Below the pieces are notes generated by a model. It searched no databases and had not been told where the DNA came from. It saw only the letters and a program-made list of their open reading frames with translations. Made by a program: the position numbers and the translations under genes. Source: an uncultured Bacteroidales bacterium (lineage in GTDB: Bacteria > Bacteroidota > Bacteroidia > Bacteroidales > P3). Taken from it: a stretch of 64,000 bases of DNA. Of the stretch, positions 9,171 through 17,944 are shown one piece after another; positions within the stretch are counted from its first letter, which is position 1; every line of letters begins with the position of its first letter. The stretch spans positions 57,833 through 121,832 of the forward strand of contig CAMWNM010000002.1 of NCBI GenBank assembly GCA_947175635.1, in the 5' to 3' direction.

Positions 9171-10925
9171 TCAGAATTGAGAAAAGAATTCTATCAGATT
9201 CACCTCCGAATCCAGCCCCATTTTCTTGCGCAGGCGGTTGCGCGCGCTTTCCACGCTACGGACTTCCTTAAGCGTGATGGCGGCTATTTCCTTGGAAGAC
9301 AGCCCGAGCCGCAGGAAAGAACAAAGCCTTAAGTCTCTGTAGGTTAACTCAGGATAAGCCTTTTGCAGGCTCTCGTAAAACGATTGATATACCTGTTCGA
9401 AATAATATTTGAAATCGGCATAGGTTCCTTCATTGCTCTGATTACGAAGTTTGAGCATCATCGCGTGAATATGCGCCTTCTTTCCCTTGTCTTTGGGATT
9501 GAGCTCCAACAGAAGCTGCTGCAATTCACGGTTGATGTCGAGGATATACTCGTTGTTCTTGACCATATGCAGCACCTTGGAGGTAAGTTCCCTGTTCCGT
9601 AAATCCAAAGAATCCTGCAATTCCTGCCGTCTGCGGCCCAGAATCTCCTTTTCCTTTTCGTGCAACGCCGCCTGCCGCACCAACAGATTGCGGTCTTTTT
9701 TTCGCAAAAGCCTTTGATACACATACAAAAGCGCCACCACAACCAAGGCCACCACCATACCGCCTATCACCATTATCAGATACATTTGCCGATTCCGCAT
9801 CTGCAAATATTCTATTTCCCTTTCTTTCTGTTGAATATCCTTCAATTGACGTTGCCGTTCTATCTCATAGGCGGCCTCCATGTTCTCCATGCGCAGACGG
9901 TTGTCTGCCGAAGCCAGGGAATCCTGCAAGGTCTCTTTCATTTTCAACACATTGCAAGCATTCTGATATTGAGCCTTGCTGTCGTACCAATCGTACAGCG
10001 CCTGCAAGACCGATATTTCCGCCCCCTTGTTGGCCAGATTTTGGGAAATACTCCATGCCCGCATCAGGTAATGATACGAAGAATCCATATCCTGATGGAT
10101 GTCGGACAACAAAAGATACGAGGGTATCAGATCCAGATAACGCCGGTTGGATTCCTGATAGGTGATTACCGTACGTATCATCTCTTCCGCCACCGCTTTT
10201 TTTCCCTGACGGTTATACACCGTGGCCATGTTGGTCCAGATAAGGTGGTATAGTTCGGGATCATGGTCATAGTCGATATATCCCAATGCACGGGAAAGGG
10301 CGGCCAGCGTTTTGGTATAATCCGCCTGCATGTAGTACAGACCGGAAAGGTTGTTGTAGGTGTTTACAAGCTCTTGTTTGTTGTCCAGACGCGTATTGAT
10401 GGCGATGGCCGAATCGTACCAGGTCTTTGCCTTTTCAAAAGATGCCTGTTTGAAATATATGTTGCCTATATTGTTGCAAAGGGCCGATTTACGGCTGTCG
10501 AAATCCGTTCGGCATTCATCCAAGGCCGTCATATACAATTCCATCGCCTTTGCCCACAAGCCCATATCGGCATATGCGGCACCCAATACCACCCGTATCG
10601 ACACCCTGAAAAAACGTCCTTCCAAACCGGAGGTGGCGCCGAAATACGACAATGCGTCTTCAAACATCGCGATAGCCGGCACATGCCTGCCTTGTGTCAG
10701 CGCCTGCTTGCCCGCTCTATCAGCCCGATAGAACAAAACCGAATCCGACACCGGAACCGATGGTCCGTAAACGGAGTCGTAGAACGCCGTCCCCAACGTA
10801 TCGCCAAGTGTTTCCAAAGCCTTTATATGTTCCCAAAGCACCTGTCGGCGGGGTTCTTCCGCCTTTAAGATGCCCGAGAAAAAACAAGCGATGAACAGGA
10901 TGATGGGGATCCGTTGCGATTTCAT
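9171..10925 (-). CDS. Membrane-anchored TPR protein with LuxR-like helix-turn-helix (one-component regulator)
   Basis: 584 residues from the ATG at 10925 (MKSQRIPIILFIACFF, a signal peptide). The frame is open further upstream, but that part is unlike protein sequence and would span the -7 box at 10970. Residues about 60-330 form TPR-like helical pairs (for example CNNIGNIYFKQASFEKAKTW, NTYNNLSGLYYMQADYTKTL). A transmembrane helix lies near 378-402 (MVIGGMVVALVVVALLYVY), followed by a coiled coil and a C-terminal HTH near 528-575 (YRDLRLCSFLRLGLSSKEIA). This gives a periplasmic sensor joined to a cytoplasmic DNA-binding domain, a known Bacteroidetes layout. The gene lies directly upstream of the T9SS cargo run on the same strand, so local regulation is plausible but inferred. 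Confidence 0.82.
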   Translation of the reverse strand: MKSQRIPIILFIACFFSGILKAEEPRRQVLWEHIKALETLGDTLGTAFYDSVYGPSVPVSDSVLFYRADRAGKQALTQGRHVPAIAMFEDALSYFGATSGLEGRFFRVSIRVVLGAAYADMGLWAKAMELYMTALDECRTDFDSRKSALCNNIGNIYFKQASFEKAKTWYDSAIAINTRLDNKQELVNTYNNLSGLYYMQADYTKTLAALSRALGYIDYDHDPELYHLIWTNMATVYNRQGKKAVAEEMIRTVITYQESNRRYLDLIPSYLLLSDIHQDMDSSYHYLMRAWSISQNLANKGAEISVLQALYDWYDSKAQYQNACNVLKMKETLQDSLASADNRLRMENMEAAYEIERQRQLKDIQQKEREIEYLQMRNRQMYLIMVIGGMVVALVVVALLYVYQRLLRKKDRNLLVRQAALHEKEKEILGRRRQELQDSLDLRNRELTSKVLHMVKNNEYILDINRELQQLLLELNPKDKGKKAHIHAMMLKLRNQSNEGTYADFKYYFEQVYQSFYESLQKAYPELTYRDLRLCSFLRLGLSSKEIAAITLKEVRSVESARNRLRKKMGLDSEVNLIEFFSQF

Positions 10926-10969
10926 TTTTTCTTCCGAATCAAAGCGCAGGCCGGTCGCTTGCGCGTTCC

Positions 10970-10977
10970 CAAAGATA
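10970..10977 (-). promoter_or_regulatory. Bacteroidetes -7 box for the TPR/HTH regulator gene
   Basis: The minus strand reads TATCTTTG, a perfect TAnnTTTG, 45 bp before the ATG at 10925. It supports that start and excludes the longer open frame. Confidence 0.6.
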
Positions 10978-11053
10978 AAAAATCCCGGAAATCTTTCCGG
11001 TGTTTGCGGAGACAAACTTTTCAAACAGGACAAAAAATAGTCAAATAAACACT

Positions 11054-11061
11054 TATCTTTG
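11054..11061 (+). promoter_or_regulatory. Bacteroidetes -7 box for the LAB_N-era gene run
   Basis: TATCTTTG on the plus strand, 33 bp before the ATG at 11094, divergent from the box at 10970-10977. It is the only clear -7 match before the tightly spaced genes at 11094-15335. Confidence 0.6.
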
Positions 11062-11093
11062 CCATCTTTTCTGCAATGAAATAAAGAAAACGG

Positions 11094-11753
11094 ATGATAA
11101 ACGCTTGGCTCGAAAAGATGTTCTCTCAGGAAAACTGGGTGATTTACCTTATCGGATTTTCCGCACAGCTTCTGTTTTCGGTACGATTGCTGATACAATG
11201 GCTCCTTTCCGAAAAACGGGGCAGCGTGCAAAGCCCCGGCATATATTGGATTCTCAGCATCGCCGGAGCTTTCCTGCTTACCCTTTACGGGTGGTTCCGC
11301 CAGGATTTTTCGGTGATTCTGGGGCAGTTCATCACCTACTATATCTATATGTGGAACATGCACGAAAAAAAGATTTGGCAACCTATTCCTGTCGTGTTCC
11401 GCCTTATCCTTATCCTTACACCCTTGGTCGCCATGGGTTATATGCTGCACGATGCACGGAATTTTTTCACCTCCTTCTTCCAGAATCCCGATGTTTCGAC
11501 AGGCCTGCTTGTGTTTGGTTCAGCGGGACAGGTACTCTTTACCTTCCGTTTCATTTATCAAATCATCTATTCCTACCGGAAGGGCGAATCCGTATTGCCG
11601 ATCGGCTTCTGGATACTGAGTTTCATCGGTGCCAGCAGCATCATGGCCTACGGCGTTTTCCGCAGCGATCCGGTGCTGATCCTGGGGCAGTCTTTCGGCT
11701 GGGTGGCCTACCTGCGGAACATCATGATTTGGAACGGTCAAAAATCACACTAA
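11094..11753 (+). CDS. Lipid-A-disaccharide synthase N-terminal domain (LAB_N) membrane protein
   Basis: 219 residues, polytopic. It holds two copies of the LAB_N motif: residues about 16-95 (LLFSVRLLIQWLLSEKRGS, then FSVILGQFITYYIYMWN) and about 133-215 (VLFTFRFIYQIIYSYRKGE, then DPVLILGQSFGWVAYLRNI). No glycosyltransferase domain is attached, so this is not LpxB itself. Stand-alone LAB_N proteins in Bacteroidetes are thought to act in envelope lipid or glycan handling, but the reaction is not known. The stop codon directly abuts the ATG of era, suggesting translational coupling. Confidence 0.85.
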   Translation: MINAWLEKMFSQENWVIYLIGFSAQLLFSVRLLIQWLLSEKRGSVQSPGIYWILSIAGAFLLTLYGWFRQDFSVILGQFITYYIYMWNMHEKKIWQPIPVVFRLILILTPLVAMGYMLHDARNFFTSFFQNPDVSTGLLVFGSAGQVLFTFRFIYQIIYSYRKGESVLPIGFWILSFIGASSIMAYGVFRSDPVLILGQSFGWVAYLRNIMIWNGQKSH

Positions 11754-12743
11754 ATGCATAAAGCCGGTTTTGTAAGCATCATTGGCAATCCCAATGCAGG
11801 CAAATCAACCCTGATGAACGCCCTTTTGGAAGAGGAACTCTCCATTACCTCGCCCAAGGCGCAAACCACGCGCGAAAAGGTGTTGGGCATCTTGAACGGA
11901 GAGAACTACCAGATTGTGTTTTCCGACACTCCGGGCATCCTCAACCCTCACTACAAACTGCAGGAAAGCATGCTCAAGAGTATCGAGAACAGCCTGGACG
12001 ACGCCGACATGTTCATTCTGATTACCGATGTGGGCGAAGACTTCAAGAATCCCGAATTTATCGCGAGGATTCAGAAAACAAAACTTCCCATCCTGCTTCT
12101 GGTAAACAAAATCGATACGGTTACCCAAGAAGAGGCCATGCGGAAAATCAGCTACTGGCAGGAAAAACTGCCCGAGGCCGAAGTGATTCCCGTATCGGCC
12201 CTGCATAAGTTCCAGACTCGCAAGGTACTTGACCTTATCCTGCAACATCTGCCCCAAAATCCGCCCTACTTCCCGAAAGACGAACTTTCGGACCGCAACC
12301 TGCGCTTTTTTGCCGCAGAAACCGTGCGCAAGCATATCCTGCTCCAATATCAGCAGGAAATTCCCTATTCGGTGCAGGTGGAAATAGAGTCGTATAAGGA
12401 GATGCCGAAACTGGACCGCATTGAAGCCGTGATTTATGTGGAAAAGGAGAGTCAGAAGGGCATCCTGATCGGAAAAGGAGGCTCCGCGCTCAAACGTGTG
12501 GGCACCGAAGCCCGCAAGGAATTCGAAAAATTCCTCGGCAAGAAAATCTTTCTGGATCTTCGTGTGAAAGTGCTGAAAAACTGGCGTAACGATGATCGTA
12601 TGTTACAACGTTTCGGCTACGACCTGTCCAAACGCAACCCCCGGCAGAACGACCGGGCGGCCGATCCGGCGGCCGATGCGGAAGCGGCCCTGATGGCAGA
12701 GATGCAGAAATTGCAACAGTCCGGAAACGAAGAAAAACAGTAA
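11754..12743 (+). CDS. era: GTPase Era, 16S rRNA maturation and 30S assembly
   Basis: 329 residues. The Ras-like GTPase domain has G1 GNPNAGKS (11-18), the G2 region AQTTRE, G3 DTPG (58-61) and G4 NKID (118-121). A C-terminal KH domain follows with the RNA-binding loop GILIGKGGSALKRVG. After about residue 300 there is a low-complexity Ala/Asp-rich tail (DRAADPAADAEAALMAEM) beyond the usual Era length. Era binds the 3' end of 16S rRNA and couples GTP hydrolysis to 30S maturation. It starts immediately after the upstream LAB_N stop codon and is followed after 4 bp by the serine hydrolase gene. Confidence 0.96.
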   Translation: MHKAGFVSIIGNPNAGKSTLMNALLEEELSITSPKAQTTREKVLGILNGENYQIVFSDTPGILNPHYKLQESMLKSIENSLDDADMFILITDVGEDFKNPEFIARIQKTKLPILLLVNKIDTVTQEEAMRKISYWQEKLPEAEVIPVSALHKFQTRKVLDLILQHLPQNPPYFPKDELSDRNLRFFAAETVRKHILLQYQQEIPYSVQVEIESYKEMPKLDRIEAVIYVEKESQKGILIGKGGSALKRVGTEARKEFEKFLGKKIFLDLRVKVLKNWRNDDRMLQRFGYDLSKRNPRQNDRAADPAADAEAALMAEMQKLQQSGNEEKQ

Positions 12744-12747
12744 GTTC

Positions 12748-13950
12748 ATGAAAGCGAAAAAAATCGTCCTTTGCTGTCTGGGCGCCGTCATAGCCGCTTG
12801 CGCCGCCGTCCTGCTCTGGCCGGGCAACTACTATGTGCACCGCGCCCTGATTCACACCTATCCCAAAATAGACCAATACCCCATTTTCGAGAACCGTGTG
12901 GTAAAGGCGGCCCATCCCATGCCTTTCGCCTATGCACCCGGCGTGAACGGACGCAAAGTGGACGCCCGTTTTGAAAAAAGTTTTGAAGAATACGGCACTG
13001 TCGCTTTCCTGGTGCTGAAAGGGGGAAAGGTGTATGCCGAACAATATTGGGAAGGATACGGAAACAACACACACAGCAATTCTTTCTCGATGGCCAAGAG
13101 CATCGTTTCGCTCTTGATCGGCTGCGCCATTTCAGACGGCTACATCCAAAGCGTAGAACAACCGGTAAGCGACTTTCTGCCCGAATGGGGCGAATTCGAG
13201 GGCCAGCCGCTGCTGATTCGCCACCTGCTCACCATGAGCGCGGGCGTAAAGTGGAACGAAAGCTCCACCTCGCTTTTCTCCACCACCACCGAAGCCTATT
13301 ACGGCAAAGACCTCTGGGACTTGACAAAAAGGGAAGTCCTGATAGAAAAGCCCGGCCGATACTTCAACTACCAAAGCGGCGTTACACAGATTCTGGCGTT
13401 CCTGCTTAAGAAAGCCACAGGCAAAAACATCGCCGACTATGCTTCCGAAAAAATATGGACGCCTATCGGTGCCGAAGAAGACGCCCTTTGGAGCTTAGAC
13501 CACAAAAACGGCATGGAAAAAGCCTATTGCTGCTTCAACAGCAACGCCCGCGATTTTGCACGACTAGGCCAGTTGGTTTTGCAGAACGGCTATTGGTACG
13601 CTGCCCCAAACCAAGAAGACAGCAACTCGGTAAGGCGTATCGCCGTAGTGGATTCGGCCTATGTGGCCCAAGCCCTTTCGCCTGCCCGCTACCTCACCGC
13701 CCGTCTTCCCGACGGAACGGAAAGCCCCTGCGACATGTACGGCTACCAGTTTTGGATGCTGAACTACAAAGGGCACGATGTAAAGTATTTTCGCGGCATC
13801 TTAGGTCAATATATTCTGGTGATTCCCGATTCAGACGCCGTTATCGTACGTTTGGGCCACAGACGGGCCAAGGAATACGACCCCGTTTACGACTATCCGG
13901 TAGATATCAACCTTTGGTTGGAGGCCGGCTTTGACTTGTTGAATCGATAA
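12748..13950 (+). CDS. Serine hydrolase, class C beta-lactamase-like family
   Basis: 400 residues. An N-terminal membrane anchor (about 6-24) precedes a penicillin-binding-protein/beta-lactamase fold with the S-x-x-K motif SMAK at 114-117 (Ser114 nucleophile, Lys117 general base). The family's FNYQSGVTQILA segment follows near residue 208 and GHDVKYFRGILGQYILVIP near 345. The match is to EstB/6-aminohexanoate-hydrolase-like proteins rather than true AmpC; the substrate is unknown. A periplasmic location follows from the anchor. It lies in a tight run with era (4-bp gap) and the DUF3078 gene (2-bp gap). Confidence 0.88.
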   Translation: MKAKKIVLCCLGAVIAACAAVLLWPGNYYVHRALIHTYPKIDQYPIFENRVVKAAHPMPFAYAPGVNGRKVDARFEKSFEEYGTVAFLVLKGGKVYAEQYWEGYGNNTHSNSFSMAKSIVSLLIGCAISDGYIQSVEQPVSDFLPEWGEFEGQPLLIRHLLTMSAGVKWNESSTSLFSTTTEAYYGKDLWDLTKREVLIEKPGRYFNYQSGVTQILAFLLKKATGKNIADYASEKIWTPIGAEEDALWSLDHKNGMEKAYCCFNSNARDFARLGQLVLQNGYWYAAPNQEDSNSVRRIAVVDSAYVAQALSPARYLTARLPDGTESPCDMYGYQFWMLNYKGHDVKYFRGILGQYILVIPDSDAVIVRLGHRRAKEYDPVYDYPVDINLWLEAGFDLLNR

Positions 13951-13952
13951 GC

Positions 13953-15335
13953 ATGCACGGAAAGCGGTTTTGGGGTTTATTGTTATGCCTGTTCCTGTGC
14001 CAAGGGGAACCGGCGGCGGCTCAAAGCACCTGCATCTACAAGCAATTCAGGATGCCCGTACCGGTATGGCTCTATCCCGAAGCTGTTCCGGCCAATCTGT
14101 TGGACAGCACTTTGGGTCAAAGATTCATCGACACCGCAGCGGAACGGTATATCAGGCACGTGCTTTACCGTCAACCCATCTCACCGCTTAAACTCTCGGA
14201 TTTTTACGGCACGGTCTGGAAACTGGACGCATTCGGAATAAAATCCCTCTATAGGCCGCAATACGAGAAAGTTTTCCGCAACCAACTCTACAATGCCAGA
14301 TGGGGTGTAGATCCGTATAAACCCTTTAGTCAGATAGAGAATATGTTGCGGATAAGCAACCTGCACGACACGGTGTTGTTGCGCAAGCGACGCGGAAAAT
14401 ACATACGGCCCAAATCTCTTCCGACGGTGGTGCAACCCACAATAGCAAAAGAAGCAGAACTGGCCAAACCGACGCGCAAACCGCTTATCAATCCCAAGGA
14501 TTCGGTAAGACGCTGGACTTTCGATGTCTCGACCGGTATAAACATGGCGCAGATGGCACTTGTAAACTGGGCGGCAGGGGGCGAAAGTTCCGTTTCGGGC
14601 AACGGACGTTTCCATTTGAACATCGCTTATAGGCGGGGCGGTCACAAATGGGAAACGAAAATACACACAGAATACGGGCTCATTTACCGAAAGATAGACG
14701 GATTGAATAAAACCGTCGACAATCTCCTTGTTTCCACCCGTTACGGTTATGCCATTCCCGGCGGCCGTTTCTATTACACGGTATTGGCCGAATTCCAAAC
14801 CCAATACGACAAAGGCTACGCCAATACGGGCGATAAGGAATACATCTCCACCTTCCTCTCCCCTGCATACCTCAATCTTTCGTTAGGTATGGAATATAAG
14901 CTGGCAAAATTGCTTTCGGTTTATCTGGCGCCGTTAAACAGCAGAAACACCATTGTAAACGACGCCTTTCTGTCCAACAAGGGGGCTTTCGGCGTGGATT
15001 CGGGCAGGCATGTCAAATGGGAAGTGGGGATACTGCTCACCACGGCTTTGGAATGGCGATTCCGCAAAAACATGGTTATCAAGACCGATGCCAGTTTCTT
15101 TACCCCCTACGACAGAAATTTCGGCAACATCGTGGTGGACTGGAATGTGGGGCTGGACATGCATATCAGCAAATTGCTTAAAGTCTCCATCGGCACTTCG
15201 CTCAAATACGACGACAAGGTAAAAACCGTGGATGCCGACGGCAACGAACACGGCCCCAAAGTACAGTTCCGCGAAATGGTTACCCTGGGTGTCGGCTACA
15301 CCTTCCGCTACAGATCCAAACAGATAGAATTCTAA
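13953..15335 (+). CDS. DUF3078 family outer-membrane protein
   Basis: 460 residues. A signal peptide (1-23, ending EPAAAQ) and a poorly conserved N-terminal third are followed from about residue 190 by the DUF3078 hallmark VNWAAGGESSVSG and a series of amphipathic beta strands (WETKIHTEYGLIYRK, FYYTVLAEFQTQYDKGY, KVQFREMVTLGVGYTF) typical of an outer-membrane barrel. The protein ends in aromatic/charged strand residues (YRSKQIEF). DUF3078 proteins are widespread in Bacteroidetes and have no established function. It is the last gene of the era run; the next gene, rpe, has its own -7-like box. Confidence 0.85.
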   Translation: MHGKRFWGLLLCLFLCQGEPAAAQSTCIYKQFRMPVPVWLYPEAVPANLLDSTLGQRFIDTAAERYIRHVLYRQPISPLKLSDFYGTVWKLDAFGIKSLYRPQYEKVFRNQLYNARWGVDPYKPFSQIENMLRISNLHDTVLLRKRRGKYIRPKSLPTVVQPTIAKEAELAKPTRKPLINPKDSVRRWTFDVSTGINMAQMALVNWAAGGESSVSGNGRFHLNIAYRRGGHKWETKIHTEYGLIYRKIDGLNKTVDNLLVSTRYGYAIPGGRFYYTVLAEFQTQYDKGYANTGDKEYISTFLSPAYLNLSLGMEYKLAKLLSVYLAPLNSRNTIVNDAFLSNKGAFGVDSGRHVKWEVGILLTTALEWRFRKNMVIKTDASFFTPYDRNFGNIVVDWNVGLDMHISKLLKVSIGTSLKYDDKVKTVDADGNEHGPKVQFREMVTLGVGYTFRYRSKQIEF

Positions 15336-15367
15336 GCAGCGGACTTGCAGGTTTGCACAAAGACCCG

Positions 15368-15375
15368 TATTTTCG
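15368..15375 (+). promoter_or_regulatory. -7-like box TATTTTCG before rpe
   Basis: TATTTTCG matches TAnnTTTG with one change (T to C at position 7) and lies 21 bp before the rpe ATG. The same TTCG variant recurs before other genes in the window. Confidence 0.4.
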
Positions 15376-15396
15376 TAGAGAAAAACGTTTTGTCTT

Positions 15397-16062
15397 ATGG
15401 CATTCATTCTCGCCCCTTCGTTGCTTTCGGCCGATTTCGCCAACCTGCAGACGGCTGTGGAAACCCTCAACCAATCGCAGGCCGACTGGCTGCATATCGA
15501 TGTGATGGATGGGATGTTCGTGCCCAACATCACTATCGGGCAACCTGTGGTAAAAGCCATCAAGAAGCACGCAAAGAAGCCCTTGGACGTGCATCTGATG
15601 ATTATGGAGCCCGACCGCTATATCGCCGCTTTCAAGGATGCCGGGGCCAACATCCTCACCGTGCATGAGGAAGCCTGCCGGCACCTGAACCGCACCGTTT
15701 CCCAAATCAAGCAATGCGGCATGAAAGCCGGCATATCCATCAATCCGCACACCCCTGTCTCCATGCTCGAGAACATGGTGGAATACGCCGACCTGATTCT
15801 TCTCATGAGCGTGAATCCGGGCTTCGGCGGGCAGAAATTCATTGAAAGCACCTATCGGAAGATAGAGGAACTGAACCGGCTTCGACAGAAGTATAACCCC
15901 CATTTGGTGATTGAAGTGGATGGCGGCGTAGGTATAGACAACGCCCAAAGGCTGCTCAACGCAGGCGTGGACGCCCTGGTGGCCGGAAACGCTATTTTTT
16001 CCGCGCCGGACATCATCCGCCAGATCGCGCTCTTTAAAAGTTTAGGAGAAGGCTCTTTATGA
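15397..16062 (+). CDS. rpe: Ribulose-phosphate 3-epimerase
   Basis: 221 residues, the standard length for this TIM barrel. Visible motifs are LAPSLLSADF at the N-terminus, the metal-binding WLHIDVMDGMF (His33, Asp35), HLMIMEPDRYI, MSVNPGFGGQKF and the phosphate-binding EVDGGVG and AGNAIF near the C-terminus. It interconverts D-ribulose 5-phosphate and D-xylulose 5-phosphate in the pentose phosphate pathway. Its stop codon overlaps the next ATG by 4 bp (ATGA), so the DUF6057 gene downstream is probably translationally coupled to it, an unexpected partner for a central-metabolism enzyme. Confidence 0.96.
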   Translation: MAFILAPSLLSADFANLQTAVETLNQSQADWLHIDVMDGMFVPNITIGQPVVKAIKKHAKKPLDVHLMIMEPDRYIAAFKDAGANILTVHEEACRHLNRTVSQIKQCGMKAGISINPHTPVSMLENMVEYADLILLMSVNPGFGGQKFIESTYRKIEELNRLRQKYNPHLVIEVDGGVGIDNAQRLLNAGVDALVAGNAIFSAPDIIRQIALFKSLGEGSL

Positions 16063-17939
16063 AACGTATCAGAAATATCCTTTCTCCCAAACAGGCGTAT
16101 CTTACCGGATACCTTGTTTTTGCCGCTTTGCTGTGGTTATTTTTCTTTTTCGGCCTCCCCTATGTGTTGGAGTTTTGGGAAAAGAACACCCTGTTCCGTT
16201 ACAGCACTGAATACTTTCGTTACTTCGACCACGATCCGTTGGGCGTGCCTTTCTACCTCAACACTTTCTTTGTGCAGTTCAGCTATTACATCGGGCTGGG
16301 GGCGGCCGTACACGCAGGGCTTTTCTGGCTTATCGCCTTTCTGCTGAACCGTAGCCTTTCCTATGCCGCCGGCAAGCGGATGTTTGCCCCCGGTTGGATT
16401 GTGAGCGGCTTGATGTTGCCCACCGTGTCTTCCTACGGTCTTATCTGGGCCGTGATCTTATTGCTGATATTGGCGGGAACCTGGCTTTGGCTACCGCTTA
16501 AAAAGCCCGCGGCACGCTATGTGTGCCAAGCCATGGCAACGGCGGCGCTGATGTGGATGATACGGGAATATACGCTGTTTGCCTGCCTGTTTTACATCAG
16601 CATCGATGTCTTGGCCGTTCGCACACAAGGAAAAAAGATACGGCATTATATCTTCTGGCCCGGCATCGTATCGGCATTGCTGTGCTTCGGCATAGGATGG
16701 TTCTCATGGTTGCCTTACCGATTCATGTATTCCAACAACATCTTCGTCCTTAATTATGCGGGTGCCAAAATAATGCTTCCCCCTTTCAACTATTTCCATC
16801 CCACCATACCTTCGCTTGTCTGCCTGAACATCGGCCTGCTTCTGTTGGTCGGACTCGGGTTCCATAAGTTTCATCCTTTTCGTTTTCCCGTAAAGAGATA
16901 TGCGTTGCCGATACATTTCGGGGCGAGTGTGGTTCTCTTGGTGACCGGCGCCGCTATCTGCTTTGCACAATCAAGGCCGATGCGAGAGTTTCAGAAAGTG
17001 GACGCCCTTTTTCGGGAGTACCGTTGGGAAGAAGCCTTACAACAACTCAACCGGCAATGGGAAAGAGAACCCGATATGTCCGGGTCTTCCTACATCCAAA
17101 GCCTGTTCGGAGCTCAGACCAAAGTGGCGCTCTTGGCTACCCGTAAAGCTACAGACCAATTGTTCACTTATCCGCAACCGGCATTCCCGATGCTTTTTCC
17201 CTTGAATTTAGTCAATCGGGCCGAATCATTTGTGATACCCTCCTATTGCCTTTATGCGGGCGGTTTCAGCGAAACGCTTCACCTCAATTATGATTTCGTT
17301 ACCGCACATTGTATCAGCCCCAACACACTGAGAAGCATCATAACTGCCAGCCTTATCTTGAACGACACCATGCCGGTTTCGAAAATGGTGCATTTTTTTG
17401 AAAAGACCCTCTTTTACCGACAGGAAGCCGCGCTCTACCGCGATGTTGAACGCCGCAACGCACTACCGGCCGTAAAACGGGGCAGAACCATGCTTCCGCC
17501 CAAGAACTATACGGTTAAAACCTACAAACCGGACGAGAACGCGCTTACGCAACACCCCAACGATCCCGAAAATCCGTTTTTTTACGAATATTACCTCTGT
17601 GTGAGACTGCTGAGAAAACAACATAACCTCATCCCGGCCGAAATGCCCGATATACGGAAATTCTACCGGCGAGGATCGGTGCCCCGACATATACAAGAGG
17701 CCTTATTGGCCAACTTCGACTACTTTCCCATGCGCTTGGCCTACCCCGAATATATAGAAGGGGTCAGCGCTGAAACCTGGCGTGACTATTGGCAATTTAT
17801 AGTCGACAATCAAAGTTTCCAAGCCCAGAACATCAGTTTTAAACAACTGCAGAAAAAATGGGCGCATACCTATTGGTTTTACGATAATTATCTGAATTTC
17901 ATTGAAGTAGGAAAGAGCAGTTCCATACCCATTAACTGA
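16059..17939 (+). CDS. DUF6057 family polytopic membrane protein, copy 1
   Basis: 626 residues. The first 320 or so hold about nine or ten hydrophobic helices (for example LVFAALLWLFFFFGLPYVL, IWAVILLLILAGTWLWL, GASVVLLVTGAAICFA), then a helical soluble half. Motifs shared with the copies at 22688 and 26256 are a [TI]-[LI]-F-Y segment followed by basic/aromatic residues (KTLFYRQEAALYRD here) and a C-terminal aromatic block after a Thr (KWAHTYWFYDNYLNF). The family function is unknown. It overlaps rpe by 4 bp and is followed after 5 bp by its partner haem-motif lipoprotein gene, so the two products probably act together in the envelope. Confidence 0.8.
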   Translation: MKRIRNILSPKQAYLTGYLVFAALLWLFFFFGLPYVLEFWEKNTLFRYSTEYFRYFDHDPLGVPFYLNTFFVQFSYYIGLGAAVHAGLFWLIAFLLNRSLSYAAGKRMFAPGWIVSGLMLPTVSSYGLIWAVILLLILAGTWLWLPLKKPAARYVCQAMATAALMWMIREYTLFACLFYISIDVLAVRTQGKKIRHYIFWPGIVSALLCFGIGWFSWLPYRFMYSNNIFVLNYAGAKIMLPPFNYFHPTIPSLVCLNIGLLLLVGLGFHKFHPFRFPVKRYALPIHFGASVVLLVTGAAICFAQSRPMREFQKVDALFREYRWEEALQQLNRQWEREPDMSGSSYIQSLFGAQTKVALLATRKATDQLFTYPQPAFPMLFPLNLVNRAESFVIPSYCLYAGGFSETLHLNYDFVTAHCISPNTLRSIITASLILNDTMPVSKMVHFFEKTLFYRQEAALYRDVERRNALPAVKRGRTMLPPKNYTVKTYKPDENALTQHPNDPENPFFYEYYLCVRLLRKQHNLIPAEMPDIRKFYRRGSVPRHIQEALLANFDYFPMRLAYPEYIEGVSAETWRDYWQFIVDNQSFQAQNISFKQLQKKWAHTYWFYDNYLNFIEVGKSSSIPIN

Positions 17940-17944
17940 GAAAT

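Noticed and set aside
10926..11450. N-terminal extension of the TPR/HTH regulator to 11450
   Set aside because: It would overlap the LAB_N gene and both divergent -7 boxes, and the sequence lacks protein-like composition.
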